From the NCBI GenBank assembly GCA_031446125.1, contig CP132909.1, forward strand, positions 186,001 through 250,000: a stretch of 64,000 nt of DNA. Reading direction: 5' to 3'. Below, in pieces: positions 1 through 9,483 of the stretch. Both the position numbers and the translations under genes were made by a program. The notes under the pieces were generated by a model. That model did no database searches, was not told where the DNA came from, and saw only the letters and a program-made list of their open reading frames with translations. The stretch comes from Arsenophonus sp031446125. GTDB taxonomy: Bacteria; Pseudomonadota; Gammaproteobacteria; Enterobacterales; Enterobacteriaceae. Each line of letters starts with the position of its first letter. The stretch's first letter is position 1.

Positions 1-2289
1 CATGGAATAGAAAAAAAAATAAACTTTGAAGTAATAGAAAAAGATACAATAAAAGAAAACAAAAATAATCAAAAAATAGCTAAATTTTATCAATCTTCTT
101 CTATTCTTTCTAAGAAAAAGAAATTTGAAATGCAGACAGTCGATCTAAAATGTCATAATAAAGAAGAAATAAAGAAACGTAAGGTTGAATTTGATTCTAA
201 ACGTCTTACTGAAAAAGTGTGTCATATAGCAGAAGATAACTCTACTCTTTGGAATAGTAGTAATGATGTCAATTGTCATGAAAAATATCATCTTACAACT
301 TATCGACATGCCCGTGCAGCTCAAGATGAAAATGATGTTCAAGAAGAAGGTCGTCGCACTCGTTCTCGAGGCAATAAAGTTGTTCGACAGAAAAAAAATT
401 ATAAACATTCAGAAAAATCTGCTCGTGAAGAAGAACGAGTGGTTCGCATTAGCAAAAATAAAGTTAAACAGAAAAAAACTAGTATTTTGCAGCAAAGTTT
501 TACCAAACCTGTCACGGTAATTAACCGTGATGTTGTGATTGGTAAAACTATTTCTGTTTTTGAATTGGCTAATAAAATGGCTATTAAAGGTTCAGAAGTT
601 ATTAAAAAAATGATGAAGATGGGGTTAATGGTAACGATTAATCAAGTACTGGACCAAGAAATAGCACAGATTGTAGCAGAAGAGATGGGGCATAAAGTTA
701 TTTTACGTTGTGAAAATGAATTGGAAAAATTATTTTTGCAGAATCCTAATAATACTGGGGTTTTATCTATAAAAGAATCAAGAGCTCCAATTGTAACAAT
801 TATGGGTCATGTTGATCATGGTAAGACTTCATTGCTTGATTATATTCGTTCTACTAAAGTTACTAATGAAGAAGCAGGTGGAATTACACAGCATATAGGT
901 GCGTATCATGTTAAAACAGATAAGGGTATAATTACTTTTTTAGACACGCCAGGACATGCTGCATTTACTGCAATGCGTGCGCGTGGTGCCCAAGTAACAG
1001 ATATTATTGTTTTAGTAGTTGCTGTAGATGATGGTGTAATGCCTCAAACAATAGAAGCCATTCAACATGCTAAAGCGGCAAATGTTCCAGTTGTTGTTGT
1101 ATTAAATAAAATAGATAAAAATGAAGGTGACGTAGAACATATAAAAAATGAACTTTCAAAATATGGTATTCTAACTGAAGAATGGGGTGGTGAAAATCAA
1201 TTTATTAAAGTTTCAGTGAAAAAAGGTATAGGTATTAATGAATTATTAGAAGCTATTTTATTACAAGCTGAATTATTAGAGTTAAAAGCAGTGCATACTG
1301 GTATGGCTAATGGTGTTGTCATTGAAGCTTATCTGGATAAAGGTCGAGGTCCGGTTGCTACTATTTTAGTTCAAGAAGGTAAATTAAATAAAGGAGATTT
1401 TGTATTATGTGGTTTTGAATATGGACGCATTAGGGGAATGCGTAATGAATTAGGAATAGATATTGATACTGCTGGACCATCAATGCCAGTCGAAATTTTA
1501 GGTTTATCAAATATACCTTCAGTAGGTGATAAAATAACAGCAGTAAATAATGAAAAAAAAGCACGCGAAGTTGCACTTTATCGTCAAAGTAAAGTTAGGG
1601 AAGTTAAATTAGCACATCAACAGAAATCAAAATTAGAAAAAATGTTTGATAATATAAAAGATTCTAAGATTACTGAATTAAATATTGTATTAAAAACTGA
1701 TGTACAAGGTAGTTGTGAAGCAATTTCTAATACTTTAGAAAAATTATCAAATGATGAAGTAAAAATAAAAATTATTGGTTCTGGTGTTGGGGGGATTACA
1801 GAGAGTGATGTTACATTAGCTTCCGCTTCTAATGCGATGATTATTGGTTTTAATGTTCGGGCAGATGCAAGTGCAAAAAAAAATATTGAAACTGAAAATT
1901 TAGAGTTACGGTATTATTCTATAATTTATCATCTTATTGATGAAATCAAAGAAGCTATGTTCGGAATGATAACACCTAAATATCAACAAAATGTTATTGG
2001 TTTAGCAGAAGTACGGAATGTTTTTAAATCACCAACATGTTTTTCAATTGCCGGTTGTATGGTACTTGAAGGTATAATTAAACGTAATAATCCTATTCGT
2101 GTTTTACGAGATAATATTGTTATTTATGAAGGTGAATTAGAATCATTACGTCGATTTAAAGATGATGTCAATGAAGTCAGAAATGGTATGGAATGTGGGA
2201 TTGCCATAAAAAATTATAATGATGTACGTTTTGGTGATATAATAGAATTATTTGAAGTTATTCCAGTTAAAAATTTTATTAAAGTTTAA
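1..2289 (+). CDS. infB: Translation initiation factor IF-2 (5' end outside window)
   Basis: IF-2 is the GTPase that brings initiator fMet-tRNA to the 30S subunit and promotes subunit joining. The frame is open from base 1 with no stop, so the gene starts before the window; 762 residues are visible against about 890 in E. coli. The ATG at 130 is therefore an internal methionine. A lysine- and arginine-rich N-terminal stretch leads into the IF2-N segment, then the G domain (from about base 790) with P-loop GHVDHGKT, the DTPGHAAF switch II motif and NKID. Domains II-IV follow and the C-terminal end is intact. It heads the block infB-rbfA-truB-rpsO-pnp; the spacer to rbfA is 227 bases. Two A9 tracts (11-19 and 1875-1883) are potential slippage sites but the frame is intact. 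Confidence 0.97.
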   Translation, partial: HGIEKKINFEVIEKDTIKENKNNQKIAKFYQSSSILSKKKKFEMQTVDLKCHNKEEIKKRKVEFDSKRLTEKVCHIAEDNSTLWNSSNDVNCHEKYHLTTYRHARAAQDENDVQEEGRRTRSRGNKVVRQKKNYKHSEKSAREEERVVRISKNKVKQKKTSILQQSFTKPVTVINRDVVIGKTISVFELANKMAIKGSEVIKKMMKMGLMVTINQVLDQEIAQIVAEEMGHKVILRCENELEKLFLQNPNNTGVLSIKESRAPIVTIMGHVDHGKTSLLDYIRSTKVTNEEAGGITQHIGAYHVKTDKGIITFLDTPGHAAFTAMRARGAQVTDIIVLVVAVDDGVMPQTIEAIQHAKAANVPVVVVLNKIDKNEGDVEHIKNELSKYGILTEEWGGENQFIKVSVKKGIGINELLEAILLQAELLELKAVHTGMANGVVIEAYLDKGRGPVATILVQEGKLNKGDFVLCGFEYGRIRGMRNELGIDIDTAGPSMPVEILGLSNIPSVGDKITAVNNEKKAREVALYRQSKVREVKLAHQQKSKLEKMFDNIKDSKITELNIVLKTDVQGSCEAISNTLEKLSNDEVKIKIIGSGVGGITESDVTLASASNAMIIGFNVRADASAKKNIETENLELRYYSIIYHLIDEIKEAMFGMITPKYQQNVIGLAEVRNVFKSPTCFSIAGCMVLEGIIKRNNPIRVLRDNIVIYEGELESLRRFKDDVNEVRNGMECGIAIKNYNDVRFGDIIELFEVIPVKNFIKV

Positions 2290-2516
2290 TATTTTTATAT
2301 GAAATTTTTTATAAAATATTGATATAACATTAATCATTTTTAGAAAAAATCATAAAACTTTTAAAAATATAAATTTTTTAATTGAAATCAATTATATATT
2401 TTTTATTAAAAAATTTTAAAATTTATATAGTAATATTATTGTAACATTATTTATTATAATAATTTAGTTTATGATGTATTTGTTTGTTTTGATGCCTGAG
2501 TGAGGAAAATGTTATT

Positions 2517-2930
2517 ATGGTAAAAGAATTTGACCGTGCCCAACGTGTTGCTCAGGAAATACAAAAGAAAATTTCAATTATTCTATATAGAAGAATTAAA
2601 GATCCACGTATTAAAACAGTTACAATTTCCGGGATCAAAGTTTCACGTGATTTGCAATATGCAAAAGTATTTGTAACTTTTTTCAATATGTTAAATATAG
2701 AAAATAAAATTGATGATATAAAAAATGGTATTTATGTATTAAATGGCGATATGTCAAAACGAATTCGTTCTTTGTTGGGTAAATCAATGTCTTTACGTAT
2801 TGTTCCTAAATTAACTTTTTTTTATGATAATTCTTTGGTTGAAGGAATAAAAATGAATAATTTGTTAAAAAAAATTATACATGACGATAAACAACGTAGT
2901 AAGAATAATATTATTAAAGAGCAAAATTAA
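2517..2930 (+). CDS. rbfA: Ribosome-binding factor A
   Basis: RbfA is a small KH-fold protein that binds the 30S subunit during late 16S rRNA maturation and is important for growth in the cold. The 137-residue product matches the family along its whole length, including the MVKEF-type start, the SRDL.YAKV strand and the RIVP.LTFFYDNSLVEG segment. A GAGG at 2502-2505 lies upstream of the ATG. Its stop codon overlaps the truB start by one base (TAATG), so the two are probably translationally coupled, as is usual in this operon. Confidence 0.96.
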   Translation: MVKEFDRAQRVAQEIQKKISIILYRRIKDPRIKTVTISGIKVSRDLQYAKVFVTFFNMLNIENKIDDIKNGIYVLNGDMSKRIRSLLGKSMSLRIVPKLTFFYDNSLVEGIKMNNLLKKIIHDDKQRSKNNIIKEQN

Positions 2931-3868
2931 TGAGGCGTAATTATTCTCGTACAGTTGATGGTATATTATTGTTAGATAAACCAAAAGAACTTTCATCTAA
3001 TATAGCTTTACAAAAAGTACGACGCTTATTTAATGCTAAAAAAGCTGGACATACTGGATCACTTGATCCCTTAGCAACAGGAATGTTGCCGATTTGTTTA
3101 GGTAAAGCAACTAAATTATCACAATTTTTGCTTAATGCAGATAAATATTATCGTGTTATTTGTCGTTTAGGACAACGTACTAATACTGCTGATTCATATG
3201 GCAAAATTATTTCTGAACGTCAAGTTAATATCACAAAAGAACAACTTGATAAAGCGTTAGATAAATTTCGTGGTCATTTAATGCAGATTCCTTCTATGTA
3301 TTCTGCACTTAAATATCGTGGTATACCTTTTTATAAGTATGCCCGTCAAGGTATTACTCTTAAACGCACATGCAGAGCAATTACTATTTATGATTTAAAA
3401 CTTATACGATGGGAAAAAAATGAAGTTGAATTGGATATTTTTTGCTCTAAAGGGACTTATATCCGAACTATAATTGATGATTTAGGTGAATTATTAGGCT
3501 GCGGTGCTCATGTAGTTTATTTAAGACGTATAAAAGTAGGCAGTTATCTTAGTAAATCTATGGTAACATTAGAACAGTTAAATTCTTTGAAAAACCAGTA
3601 TCAATTGGAAAAGAATAGTGAAGAAAAAATAGATTTATTTTTATTGCCTATAGATACAGCTGTAGATCATTTTCCAGAAATTAATATTTCTAAAAATATT
3701 GCAATTTGTTTTAAACAAGGACAATCAATTTTCATTGATAATCATTCATTTGTAAATGGTAATATAGTAAGGGTTACTGAAGGTAATATGCATAAATTGA
3801 TTGGTGTTGCAAAAATTAATGAAAAAAAAGGTATTGTTCCTTTTTGTGTAATTTTAAAAAATGTTTAA
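2930..3868 (+). CDS. truB: tRNA pseudouridine-55 synthase
   Basis: TruB makes the universal pseudouridine 55 in the T-loop of tRNAs and also acts as a tRNA folding chaperone. The 312-residue protein is the normal length (314 in E. coli). The catalytic aspartate is in the motif GHTGSLDPLATG near residues 43-54. The KGTYIRTI motif and the C-terminal PUA-like region are present. The start overlaps the rbfA stop. The gene is followed by a 128-base spacer holding a perfect palindrome before rpsO. Confidence 0.97.
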   Translation: MRRNYSRTVDGILLLDKPKELSSNIALQKVRRLFNAKKAGHTGSLDPLATGMLPICLGKATKLSQFLLNADKYYRVICRLGQRTNTADSYGKIISERQVNITKEQLDKALDKFRGHLMQIPSMYSALKYRGIPFYKYARQGITLKRTCRAITIYDLKLIRWEKNEVELDIFCSKGTYIRTIIDDLGELLGCGAHVVYLRRIKVGSYLSKSMVTLEQLNSLKNQYQLEKNSEEKIDLFLLPIDTAVDHFPEINISKNIAICFKQGQSIFIDNHSFVNGNIVRVTEGNMHKLIGVAKINEKKGIVPFCVILKNV

Positions 3869-3909
3869 TAAGATTTATTTTCCATCTTGTTTTATAATTA
3901 ATTTAAGCG

Positions 3910-3933
3910 TAAAATAGATTGCAATCTATTTTA
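3910..3933. repeat. Perfect 24-base palindrome between truB and rpsO
   Basis: The 12 bases from 3910 are exactly repeated in reverse complement up to 3933, with GC at the centre. In RNA this would form an A/U-rich hairpin. It lies about 40 bases after truB and about 65 before the rpsO start, where the E. coli operon has an internal promoter. There is no following U-run, so it may be an operator-like or RNA-processing element, or chance in AT-rich DNA. Confidence 0.4.
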
Positions 3934-3996
3934 TAGAAAGCTGCATTAGAGATCAGTTTTTTATTATTTTTGAAGAGAAAATTTTGGGGTTATTAT

Positions 3997-4266
3997 ATGT
4001 CTCTAAGTATTGTAGTAAAAGCTCAAATTATTAAGCAATATAGTCTTAATAAAAATGATACTGGTTCTAGTGAGGTTCAAATTGCTTTATTAACAGAAAA
4101 AATAAATGATTTACAAAAGCATTTTTTGCAACACAAAAAAGATCATCATAGTCGTCGAGGATTATTGAAAATGGTTGCCCAGCGACGTAAACAATTAAAT
4201 TATTTAAAATATAGAAATCTTATTTCTTATAGTAAACTTATTGAAGGTTTAGGATTACGTCGTTAA
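3997..4266 (+). CDS. rpsO: 30S ribosomal protein S15 (uS15)
   Basis: S15 is a primary binding protein of the 16S rRNA central domain and forms a bridge to the 50S subunit. From the ATG at 3997 the product is 89 residues, exactly the E. coli length, with the conserved segments NDTGSSEVQ, HKKDHHSRRGLL and the LGLRR end. A longer frame starting at a TTG (3970) exists, but the GGGG at 3986-3989 sits correctly for 3997. A strong terminator follows at 4288, and then pnp. Confidence 0.98.
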   Translation: MSLSIVVKAQIIKQYSLNKNDTGSSEVQIALLTEKINDLQKHFLQHKKDHHSRRGLLKMVAQRRKQLNYLKYRNLISYSKLIEGLGLRR

Positions 4267-4287
4267 TAAGTGATCCATAAAAATTAT

Positions 4288-4308
4288 GGGGCGTTCTGCC
4301 CCTTTTTT
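4288..4308 (+). terminator. Rho-independent terminator after rpsO
   Basis: GGGGC (4288-4292), a five-base loop, GCCCC (4298-4302) and six T residues form a canonical GC-rich stem with U-tract. It lies 21 bases after the rpsO stop, matching the attenuating terminator between rpsO and pnp in E. coli. A five-GC stem is striking in such AT-rich spacer. Confidence 0.88.
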
Positions 4309-4424
4309 ATAGAAAAAGATATTTTTATTAAATTACAATCATATGAAATTTTTATAAAATAAATTATAAAAAAATTGTTTTTTTATAATGATTATATTTA
4401 AAATTACTTTTTTCTATAGTTCGT

Positions 4425-4454
4425 ATTTAATCTTAAAAAGAATTAAGATTAAAT
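4425..4454 (+). promoter_or_regulatory. pnp leader hairpin (candidate RNase III/PNPase autoregulation site)
   Basis: An 11-base perfect inverted repeat (4425-4435 with 4444-4454, eight-base loop) lies about 90-120 bases upstream of the pnp start. In E. coli, RNase III cuts a leader hairpin at a similar distance and PNPase then represses its own mRNA. rnc is present in this window (29358-30062), so the circuit could still operate. Position and shape are seen; the function is inferred. Confidence 0.5.
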
Positions 4455-4545
4455 AATTTAATTTTTCTTTAATCATGAGGAATGTAGAAGAATGTTGGCA
4501 TTGGTGTTATTATATCAATAATTAGTTACTAAAAAAGGTGTTATT

Positions 4546-6645
4546 TTGCTGAATCCTATTGTTCGTAAATTTCAATATGGTCAACATACCGTTATCATGC
4601 AAACTGGCTTAATGGCTCGTCAAGCAAGCGGTGCGGTAATTGTTAATATAGACGATACAGTTGTATTCGTCACTGTTGTTGGACAAAAAAAAGTAAAAGA
4701 AGGGCAAAGTTTTTTTCCATTGACTGTTAATTATCAAGAAAGATCATATGCCGCTGGTCGTATCCCAGGCAGTTTTTTTCGTCGTGAAGGGCGTCCTAGT
4801 GAAGGGGAGACGCTTATTGCGCGTTTAATTGATCGTCCTCTTCGTCCATTATTTCCTAAAGGTTTTCTGAATGAAGTCCAAATTATTGCTACAGTGATTT
4901 CAATTAACCCTCAAGTAAATCCAGATGTAGCTGCACTTATTGGTGCTTCTGCTGCATTATCATTATCTGGTATACCATTTAATGGTCCAATTGGTGCAGC
5001 AAGAGTAGGTTATATTAATAATGAATATGTTTTAAATCCTACTGTTGATCAATTAAAAAATAGCAGTTTAGATTTAATTGTAGCAGGTACAACTCATGCA
5101 GTTTTAATGGTAGAAGCTGCAGCTAATTTGTTATTGGAAGAAAAAATATTAGATGCAATTTTTTTTGGTTATGAAGAACAACAAATTGTAATTGATAACA
5201 TCAATAAATTAGTAATGGAAGTTGGAAAAGAAAAATGGGATTGGAAACCGAAAGTTACAAATGAGGAATTATATAATCGTATTAAAAAATTAGCTGAAAA
5301 AAGATTAGATGATGCGTATCGGATTGTTCCAAAACAAGAACGTCATATTAATATTCTTGCAATAAAAGAAGAAGTTATTAATACAATTTTAGAAACAGAC
5401 AATTCTTTAAATTGTGATGAAATAAATGCAATTCTTTCAGAAATAGAGAAGAAAGTTGTCCGTATTCGTGTGTTAAAAGGTGAAAAACGTATTGATGGAA
5501 GAGAAAAAGATATGATACGCACATTGGATGTACGTACTGGAGTATTGCCAAGAACGCATGGTTCGGCATTATTTACTCGAGGAGAAACCCAAGCTTTAGT
5601 TACAGCAACTTTAGGTACAGAACGTGATGCTCAGATTATGGATGAATTAATTGGTGAATCTAGTGATCATATTTTATTTCATTATAATTTTCCACCTTAT
5701 GCAGTAGGTGAAATAGGAATAGTTGGTTCGCCAAAACGTCGTGAAATTGGGCATGGACGTTTAGCTAAACGTGCTATGTTAGCAGTTATGCCTAATCAAT
5801 TTGAATTTCCGTATACTATACGTGTAGTATCAGAAATTACTGAATCTAATGGATCTTCTTCTATGGCTTTCGTATGTGGTGCATCACTTGCATTAATGGA
5901 TGCAGGTGTTCCAATAAAAAGTGCAGTAGCTGGTATTGCAATGGGATTAGTAAAAGAAAATGATAAATTTGTTGTACTTTCAGATATTTTAGGTGATGAA
6001 GATTATTTAGGTGATATGGATTTTAAAGTTGCAGGTAGCCGTGAAGGTATAAGTGCTTTGCAAATGGATATTAAAATTGAAGGTATTACTCAAAAAATTA
6101 TGAAAATTGCTTTAAATCAAGCAAAAAGTGCTCGTTTAAATATTTTAAGTGTTATGGAAAAAACTATTAAGCAACCTCGTGAAGAAATTTCTAAATTTGC
6201 GCCCCGTATTCACATAATTCAAATTAACCCTGATAAAATTAGGGATGTAATTGGTAAAGGTGGTTCTGTCATTAGATCATTAGCTGAAAAAACTGGTACT
6301 ATTATTGAAATTAATGATGATGGTACAGTAAAAATTGCTGCAACAGATAGTTATAAAGCAAAAGATGCTATTTGTCGTATTGAAGAAATTACAGCAGACA
6401 TTGAAGTTGATCGTATTTATCATGGAAAAGTTACACGTATTGTTGATTTTGGTGCTTTTGTGGCTATTAGTAGCAGTAAAGAAGGTTTAGTTCATATTTC
6501 TCAAATATCAGAAAAACGCATTGAAAAAGTGATAGATTATTTAAAGTTAGGACAAGAAGTTGCAGTGAAAGTATTGGAGATTGATCGACAAGGTCGAATT
6601 CGTTTAAGTATCAAAGAAGCAATTCGTATTACAAAAAAACACTAA
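4546..6645 (+). CDS. pnp: Polyribonucleotide nucleotidyltransferase (PNPase)
   Basis: PNPase is the phosphorolytic 3'-5' exoribonuclease of the degradosome. The 699-residue protein has both RNase PH-like cores, including the GRPSEGETLIARLIDRP segment in the first and RTHGSALFTRGETQ and SDILGDEDYLGDMDFKVAG in the second. The KH domain (GKGGSVIR) and C-terminal S1 domain (GKVTRIVDFGAFV) are intact. Only the last dozen or so residues of the E. coli tail are missing. The start is TTG and reads MLNPIVRKFQYGQ, the same unusual UUG start and N-terminus known from E. coli. nlpI, normally next, is absent. Confidence 0.97.
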   Translation: MLNPIVRKFQYGQHTVIMQTGLMARQASGAVIVNIDDTVVFVTVVGQKKVKEGQSFFPLTVNYQERSYAAGRIPGSFFRREGRPSEGETLIARLIDRPLRPLFPKGFLNEVQIIATVISINPQVNPDVAALIGASAALSLSGIPFNGPIGAARVGYINNEYVLNPTVDQLKNSSLDLIVAGTTHAVLMVEAAANLLLEEKILDAIFFGYEEQQIVIDNINKLVMEVGKEKWDWKPKVTNEELYNRIKKLAEKRLDDAYRIVPKQERHINILAIKEEVINTILETDNSLNCDEINAILSEIEKKVVRIRVLKGEKRIDGREKDMIRTLDVRTGVLPRTHGSALFTRGETQALVTATLGTERDAQIMDELIGESSDHILFHYNFPPYAVGEIGIVGSPKRREIGHGRLAKRAMLAVMPNQFEFPYTIRVVSEITESNGSSSMAFVCGASLALMDAGVPIKSAVAGIAMGLVKENDKFVVLSDILGDEDYLGDMDFKVAGSREGISALQMDIKIEGITQKIMKIALNQAKSARLNILSVMEKTIKQPREEISKFAPRIHIIQINPDKIRDVIGKGGSVIRSLAEKTGTIIEINDDGTVKIAATDSYKAKDAICRIEEITADIEVDRIYHGKVTRIVDFGAFVAISSSKEGLVHISQISEKRIEKVIDYLKLGQEVAVKVLEIDRQGRIRLSIKEAIRITKKH

Positions 6646-7158
6646 AAATATATATTTTTTAACGTTAATATTAAAATTTTGATATAATATTTTAAATATT
6701 AAAGTAATTTTATATGGTAATTTATAGTATGTTTTTATATATAAAAATTATTTTTTAAAATTGTTATTTTTAGTTATTCCTGATTCAGGAGCGTATTGGT
6801 TTTTTATATTCATATTTTTAATTTTTTTTAGTAAGGTAAAAATTATTTTTAATATAAGTTTTATTTATCTATTAGTATTATTAGTTACTAAATTTATTTA
6901 TTGATTCAATGGTAATTAAGAAAAATTCTTGTACTCATGCAGGTAATTTTATTATATTAAGTTAGTAGGATGTATTTTATAATATAGGTTAATCAAGAAA
7001 TTAAAGATATTATTATTTTTTTCCATTCTTTATCATAAATTGATAAAGGTTTATTTTCATTTAGTATATAATTTTGAACCAGTTCACACTTTAATAAAAA
7101 TAATAAATTTTTCAAAGAGTTATGTAAACTGGTCACATAATACATGAGGCAATTTTAC
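6646..7158. other. A/T-rich spacer between pnp and deaD (nlpI missing)
   Basis: About 510 bases without a credible gene. In E. coli the lipoprotein gene nlpI lies here; no recognisable remnant is visible in any frame. The last part presumably carries the deaD leader, which is long in E. coli. The only non-A/T feature is a weak palindrome CCTGATTCAGG near 6779. Confidence 0.6.
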
Positions 7159-8847
7159 ATGACTAGTCAGACTGAAGTATCTTTTGCTGAATTAGGTTTA
7201 TCAGCATCAATTCTTTCTGCATTAAACGACCTTGGTTATCAGAAACCATCTCCAATTCAAGAAAAATGTATTCCGTATTTATTAAATGGATGTGACGTAT
7301 TAGGTATGGCACAAACTGGCAGTGGTAAAACAGCAGCTTTTAGCTTACCATTGCTTCATAATATAGATCTCACATTAAAATCTCCTCAAGTTTTAGTATT
7401 AGCACCAACACGTGAATTGGCTTTACAAGTAGCAGGAGCGATGGGTGATTTTTCTAAACATATTTATACAGTTAATATTGTAGCACTTTATGGTGGTCAG
7501 CGTTATGATACTCAGTTGCGTGCATTAAAACGTGGATCTCATATTGTAGTTGGTACACCTGGTCGTTTATTAGACCATTTAAGACGTGGTACTTTAAAAT
7601 TATCTCATTTACGTGGTTTAGTTATTGATGAAGCTGATGAAATGTTACGAATGGGTTTTATAGAAGATGTTGAAAATATTATGGGTCAAATTCCTACTAC
7701 ACATCAAACTATATTATTTTCTGCTACAATGCCTGAAGCAATTCGTCGTATTACTCGTCGATTCATGAAATCACCTAAAGAAATCAATATTCAATCTAAT
7801 ATAAAAACACGTCCTGACATTAATCAAAGTTATTGGTTTGTATATGGAATACGTAAAAATGAAGCTTTGATTCGTTTTTTAGAGGCAGAAGATTTCGATG
7901 CTGCAATTATTTTTGTTCGTACTAAGAGTACTACAATAGAAGTTTCTGAAATACTTGAAAAAAGTGGTTATAATAGTTCAGCCTTAAATGGTGATATGAA
8001 TCAAGCTTTACGTGAAAAAACATTAGAACGTTTCAAAAATGGTCGTCTTGATATATTAATTGCTACTGATGTTGCAGCTCGTGGGTTAGATGTAGAACGT
8101 ATTAGTTTGGTAATAAATTATGATATACCTATGGATGTAGAATCCTATGTTCATAGGATCGGGCGTACTGGTCGAGCGGGTCGAGCTGGCCGTGCTCTTT
8201 TATTTGTTGATCATCGAGAACGTCGATTATTACGAAATATTGAACGCAATATTAAACAGTCAATTGTAGAAGTCAAGTTACCTAGTTCAGTATTTTTAAG
8301 TGAACGCAGACAAAGTAAATTTTTAGAAAATATAAAAAAACAATTAAAAAGTTGTGATTTAGAAAAATATCGGGCATTAATTACTAAATTAGTTTCTAAC
8401 AAAGAAATAGATCTTGAAACTTTAGCTTCTGTTTTGTTAAAGATAGCACAAGGTGATAGACCTTTGATATTGCCTCCAGATCCTGTTATTCGTCGTTCAC
8501 GAAGTAGTAGTGAATTTAATACTCGTGAATCACGTCGTTTGAATAACAATTTTATTGAGCGTAATACACGTCGTGAACGAAGAAAGATTGGTAACATGGA
8601 ATTATATCGCATTGAAGTTGGGCGTGATGATGGTGTTGAAGTACGTCATATTGTTGGTGCAATTGCCAATGAAGCTGATATTAGTAGCCGATATATCGGT
8701 AATATTAAATTGTTTGCTTCACATTCAACAATAGAATTACCAAAAGGTATTCCAAATGCATTATTACATCATTTAACACGTACTCGTATTTTGAATAAGC
8801 CAATACAAATGCAATTATTAGGTGAAGTAAAAACTGCTGATGGTTAA
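7159..8847 (+). CDS. deaD: DEAD-box RNA helicase, cold-shock type
   Basis: DeaD (CsdA) unwinds structured RNA during ribosome assembly and mRNA decay, especially in the cold. The 562-residue product carries the Q motif, AQTGSGKT, PTRELA, TPGR, DEAD, SAT, ARGLD and HRIGRTGRAGR, then the DbpA-like RNA-binding domain (IEVGRDDGVEVRHIVGAIANE). It ends at LLGEVKTADG and so lacks the roughly 60-residue basic glycine/arginine-rich tail of E. coli DeaD (629 residues). I chose the ATG at 7159 because GAGG ends nine bases upstream of it; the in-frame ATG at 7144 has no such site. It follows pnp, as in E. coli. Confidence 0.95.
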   Translation: MTSQTEVSFAELGLSASILSALNDLGYQKPSPIQEKCIPYLLNGCDVLGMAQTGSGKTAAFSLPLLHNIDLTLKSPQVLVLAPTRELALQVAGAMGDFSKHIYTVNIVALYGGQRYDTQLRALKRGSHIVVGTPGRLLDHLRRGTLKLSHLRGLVIDEADEMLRMGFIEDVENIMGQIPTTHQTILFSATMPEAIRRITRRFMKSPKEINIQSNIKTRPDINQSYWFVYGIRKNEALIRFLEAEDFDAAIIFVRTKSTTIEVSEILEKSGYNSSALNGDMNQALREKTLERFKNGRLDILIATDVAARGLDVERISLVINYDIPMDVESYVHRIGRTGRAGRAGRALLFVDHRERRLLRNIERNIKQSIVEVKLPSSVFLSERRQSKFLENIKKQLKSCDLEKYRALITKLVSNKEIDLETLASVLLKIAQGDRPLILPPDPVIRRSRSSSEFNTRESRRLNNNFIERNTRRERRKIGNMELYRIEVGRDDGVEVRHIVGAIANEADISSRYIGNIKLFASHSTIELPKGIPNALLHHLTRTRILNKPIQMQLLGEVKTADG

Positions 8848-9483
8848 GAAATAATAAAATTTAAAAATCTTTAAATAGTTAATTTTAATATTTTTATTTA
8901 TAAAGTCATATTTTTTATTTTGTTTTTTTAATTGTTCAGTCATTAATTGTTAAAAATATAATTTTATATTAATTTTGCATACTTAAGATTTTTTATCATA
9001 CAAGGTAATTTACAGTTATTATTTTTAAATTTAATAAGAAATTATACAAAATTAACTTTTGTTCTGAACGAAAATTTGTATTAAGTAAGTGTATTTATCA
9101 TAATAAATATAAATATTATTAATTTCGGTATTTAAATTATTTTTATATAAACTTTTTAAGTTTAATATATTTTATCTATGAATTTTTCTTTGTTTCTTAT
9201 AATTATTAAAATAAATATTTTTTTCTACATTAAAAGTATGTTATATTAATTTTAATGAAGTTTTAATTATTATTTTTTTATATAAAATTTTATGATATAT
9301 ATTAAAAATAATTTTTTATTATAGAGTTTTTTGTATGTTAAAAAAAAATTCATTGGAGATATATATTTTAGTATAAGTATAATTCTTTTAATTAATTATC
9401 AATATTTTTAGTAAATTTTTACATATAAAAAAATTGTCAAAATTTTATCCGATTATAATTGCTTACTTATAAAAATTAAAATT
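8848..9483. other. A/T-rich spacer between convergent deaD and lptG
   Basis: About 640 bases with no ORF, tRNA or clear terminator. It is the join between the infB-deaD block and the lptG-valS block, which are far apart in E. coli, so it probably marks an old rearrangement or large deletion. Confidence 0.6.

Noticed and set aside
145..408. Antisense open frames inside infB and many other genes
   Set aside because: They are shadows of strongly conserved genes on the opposite strand.
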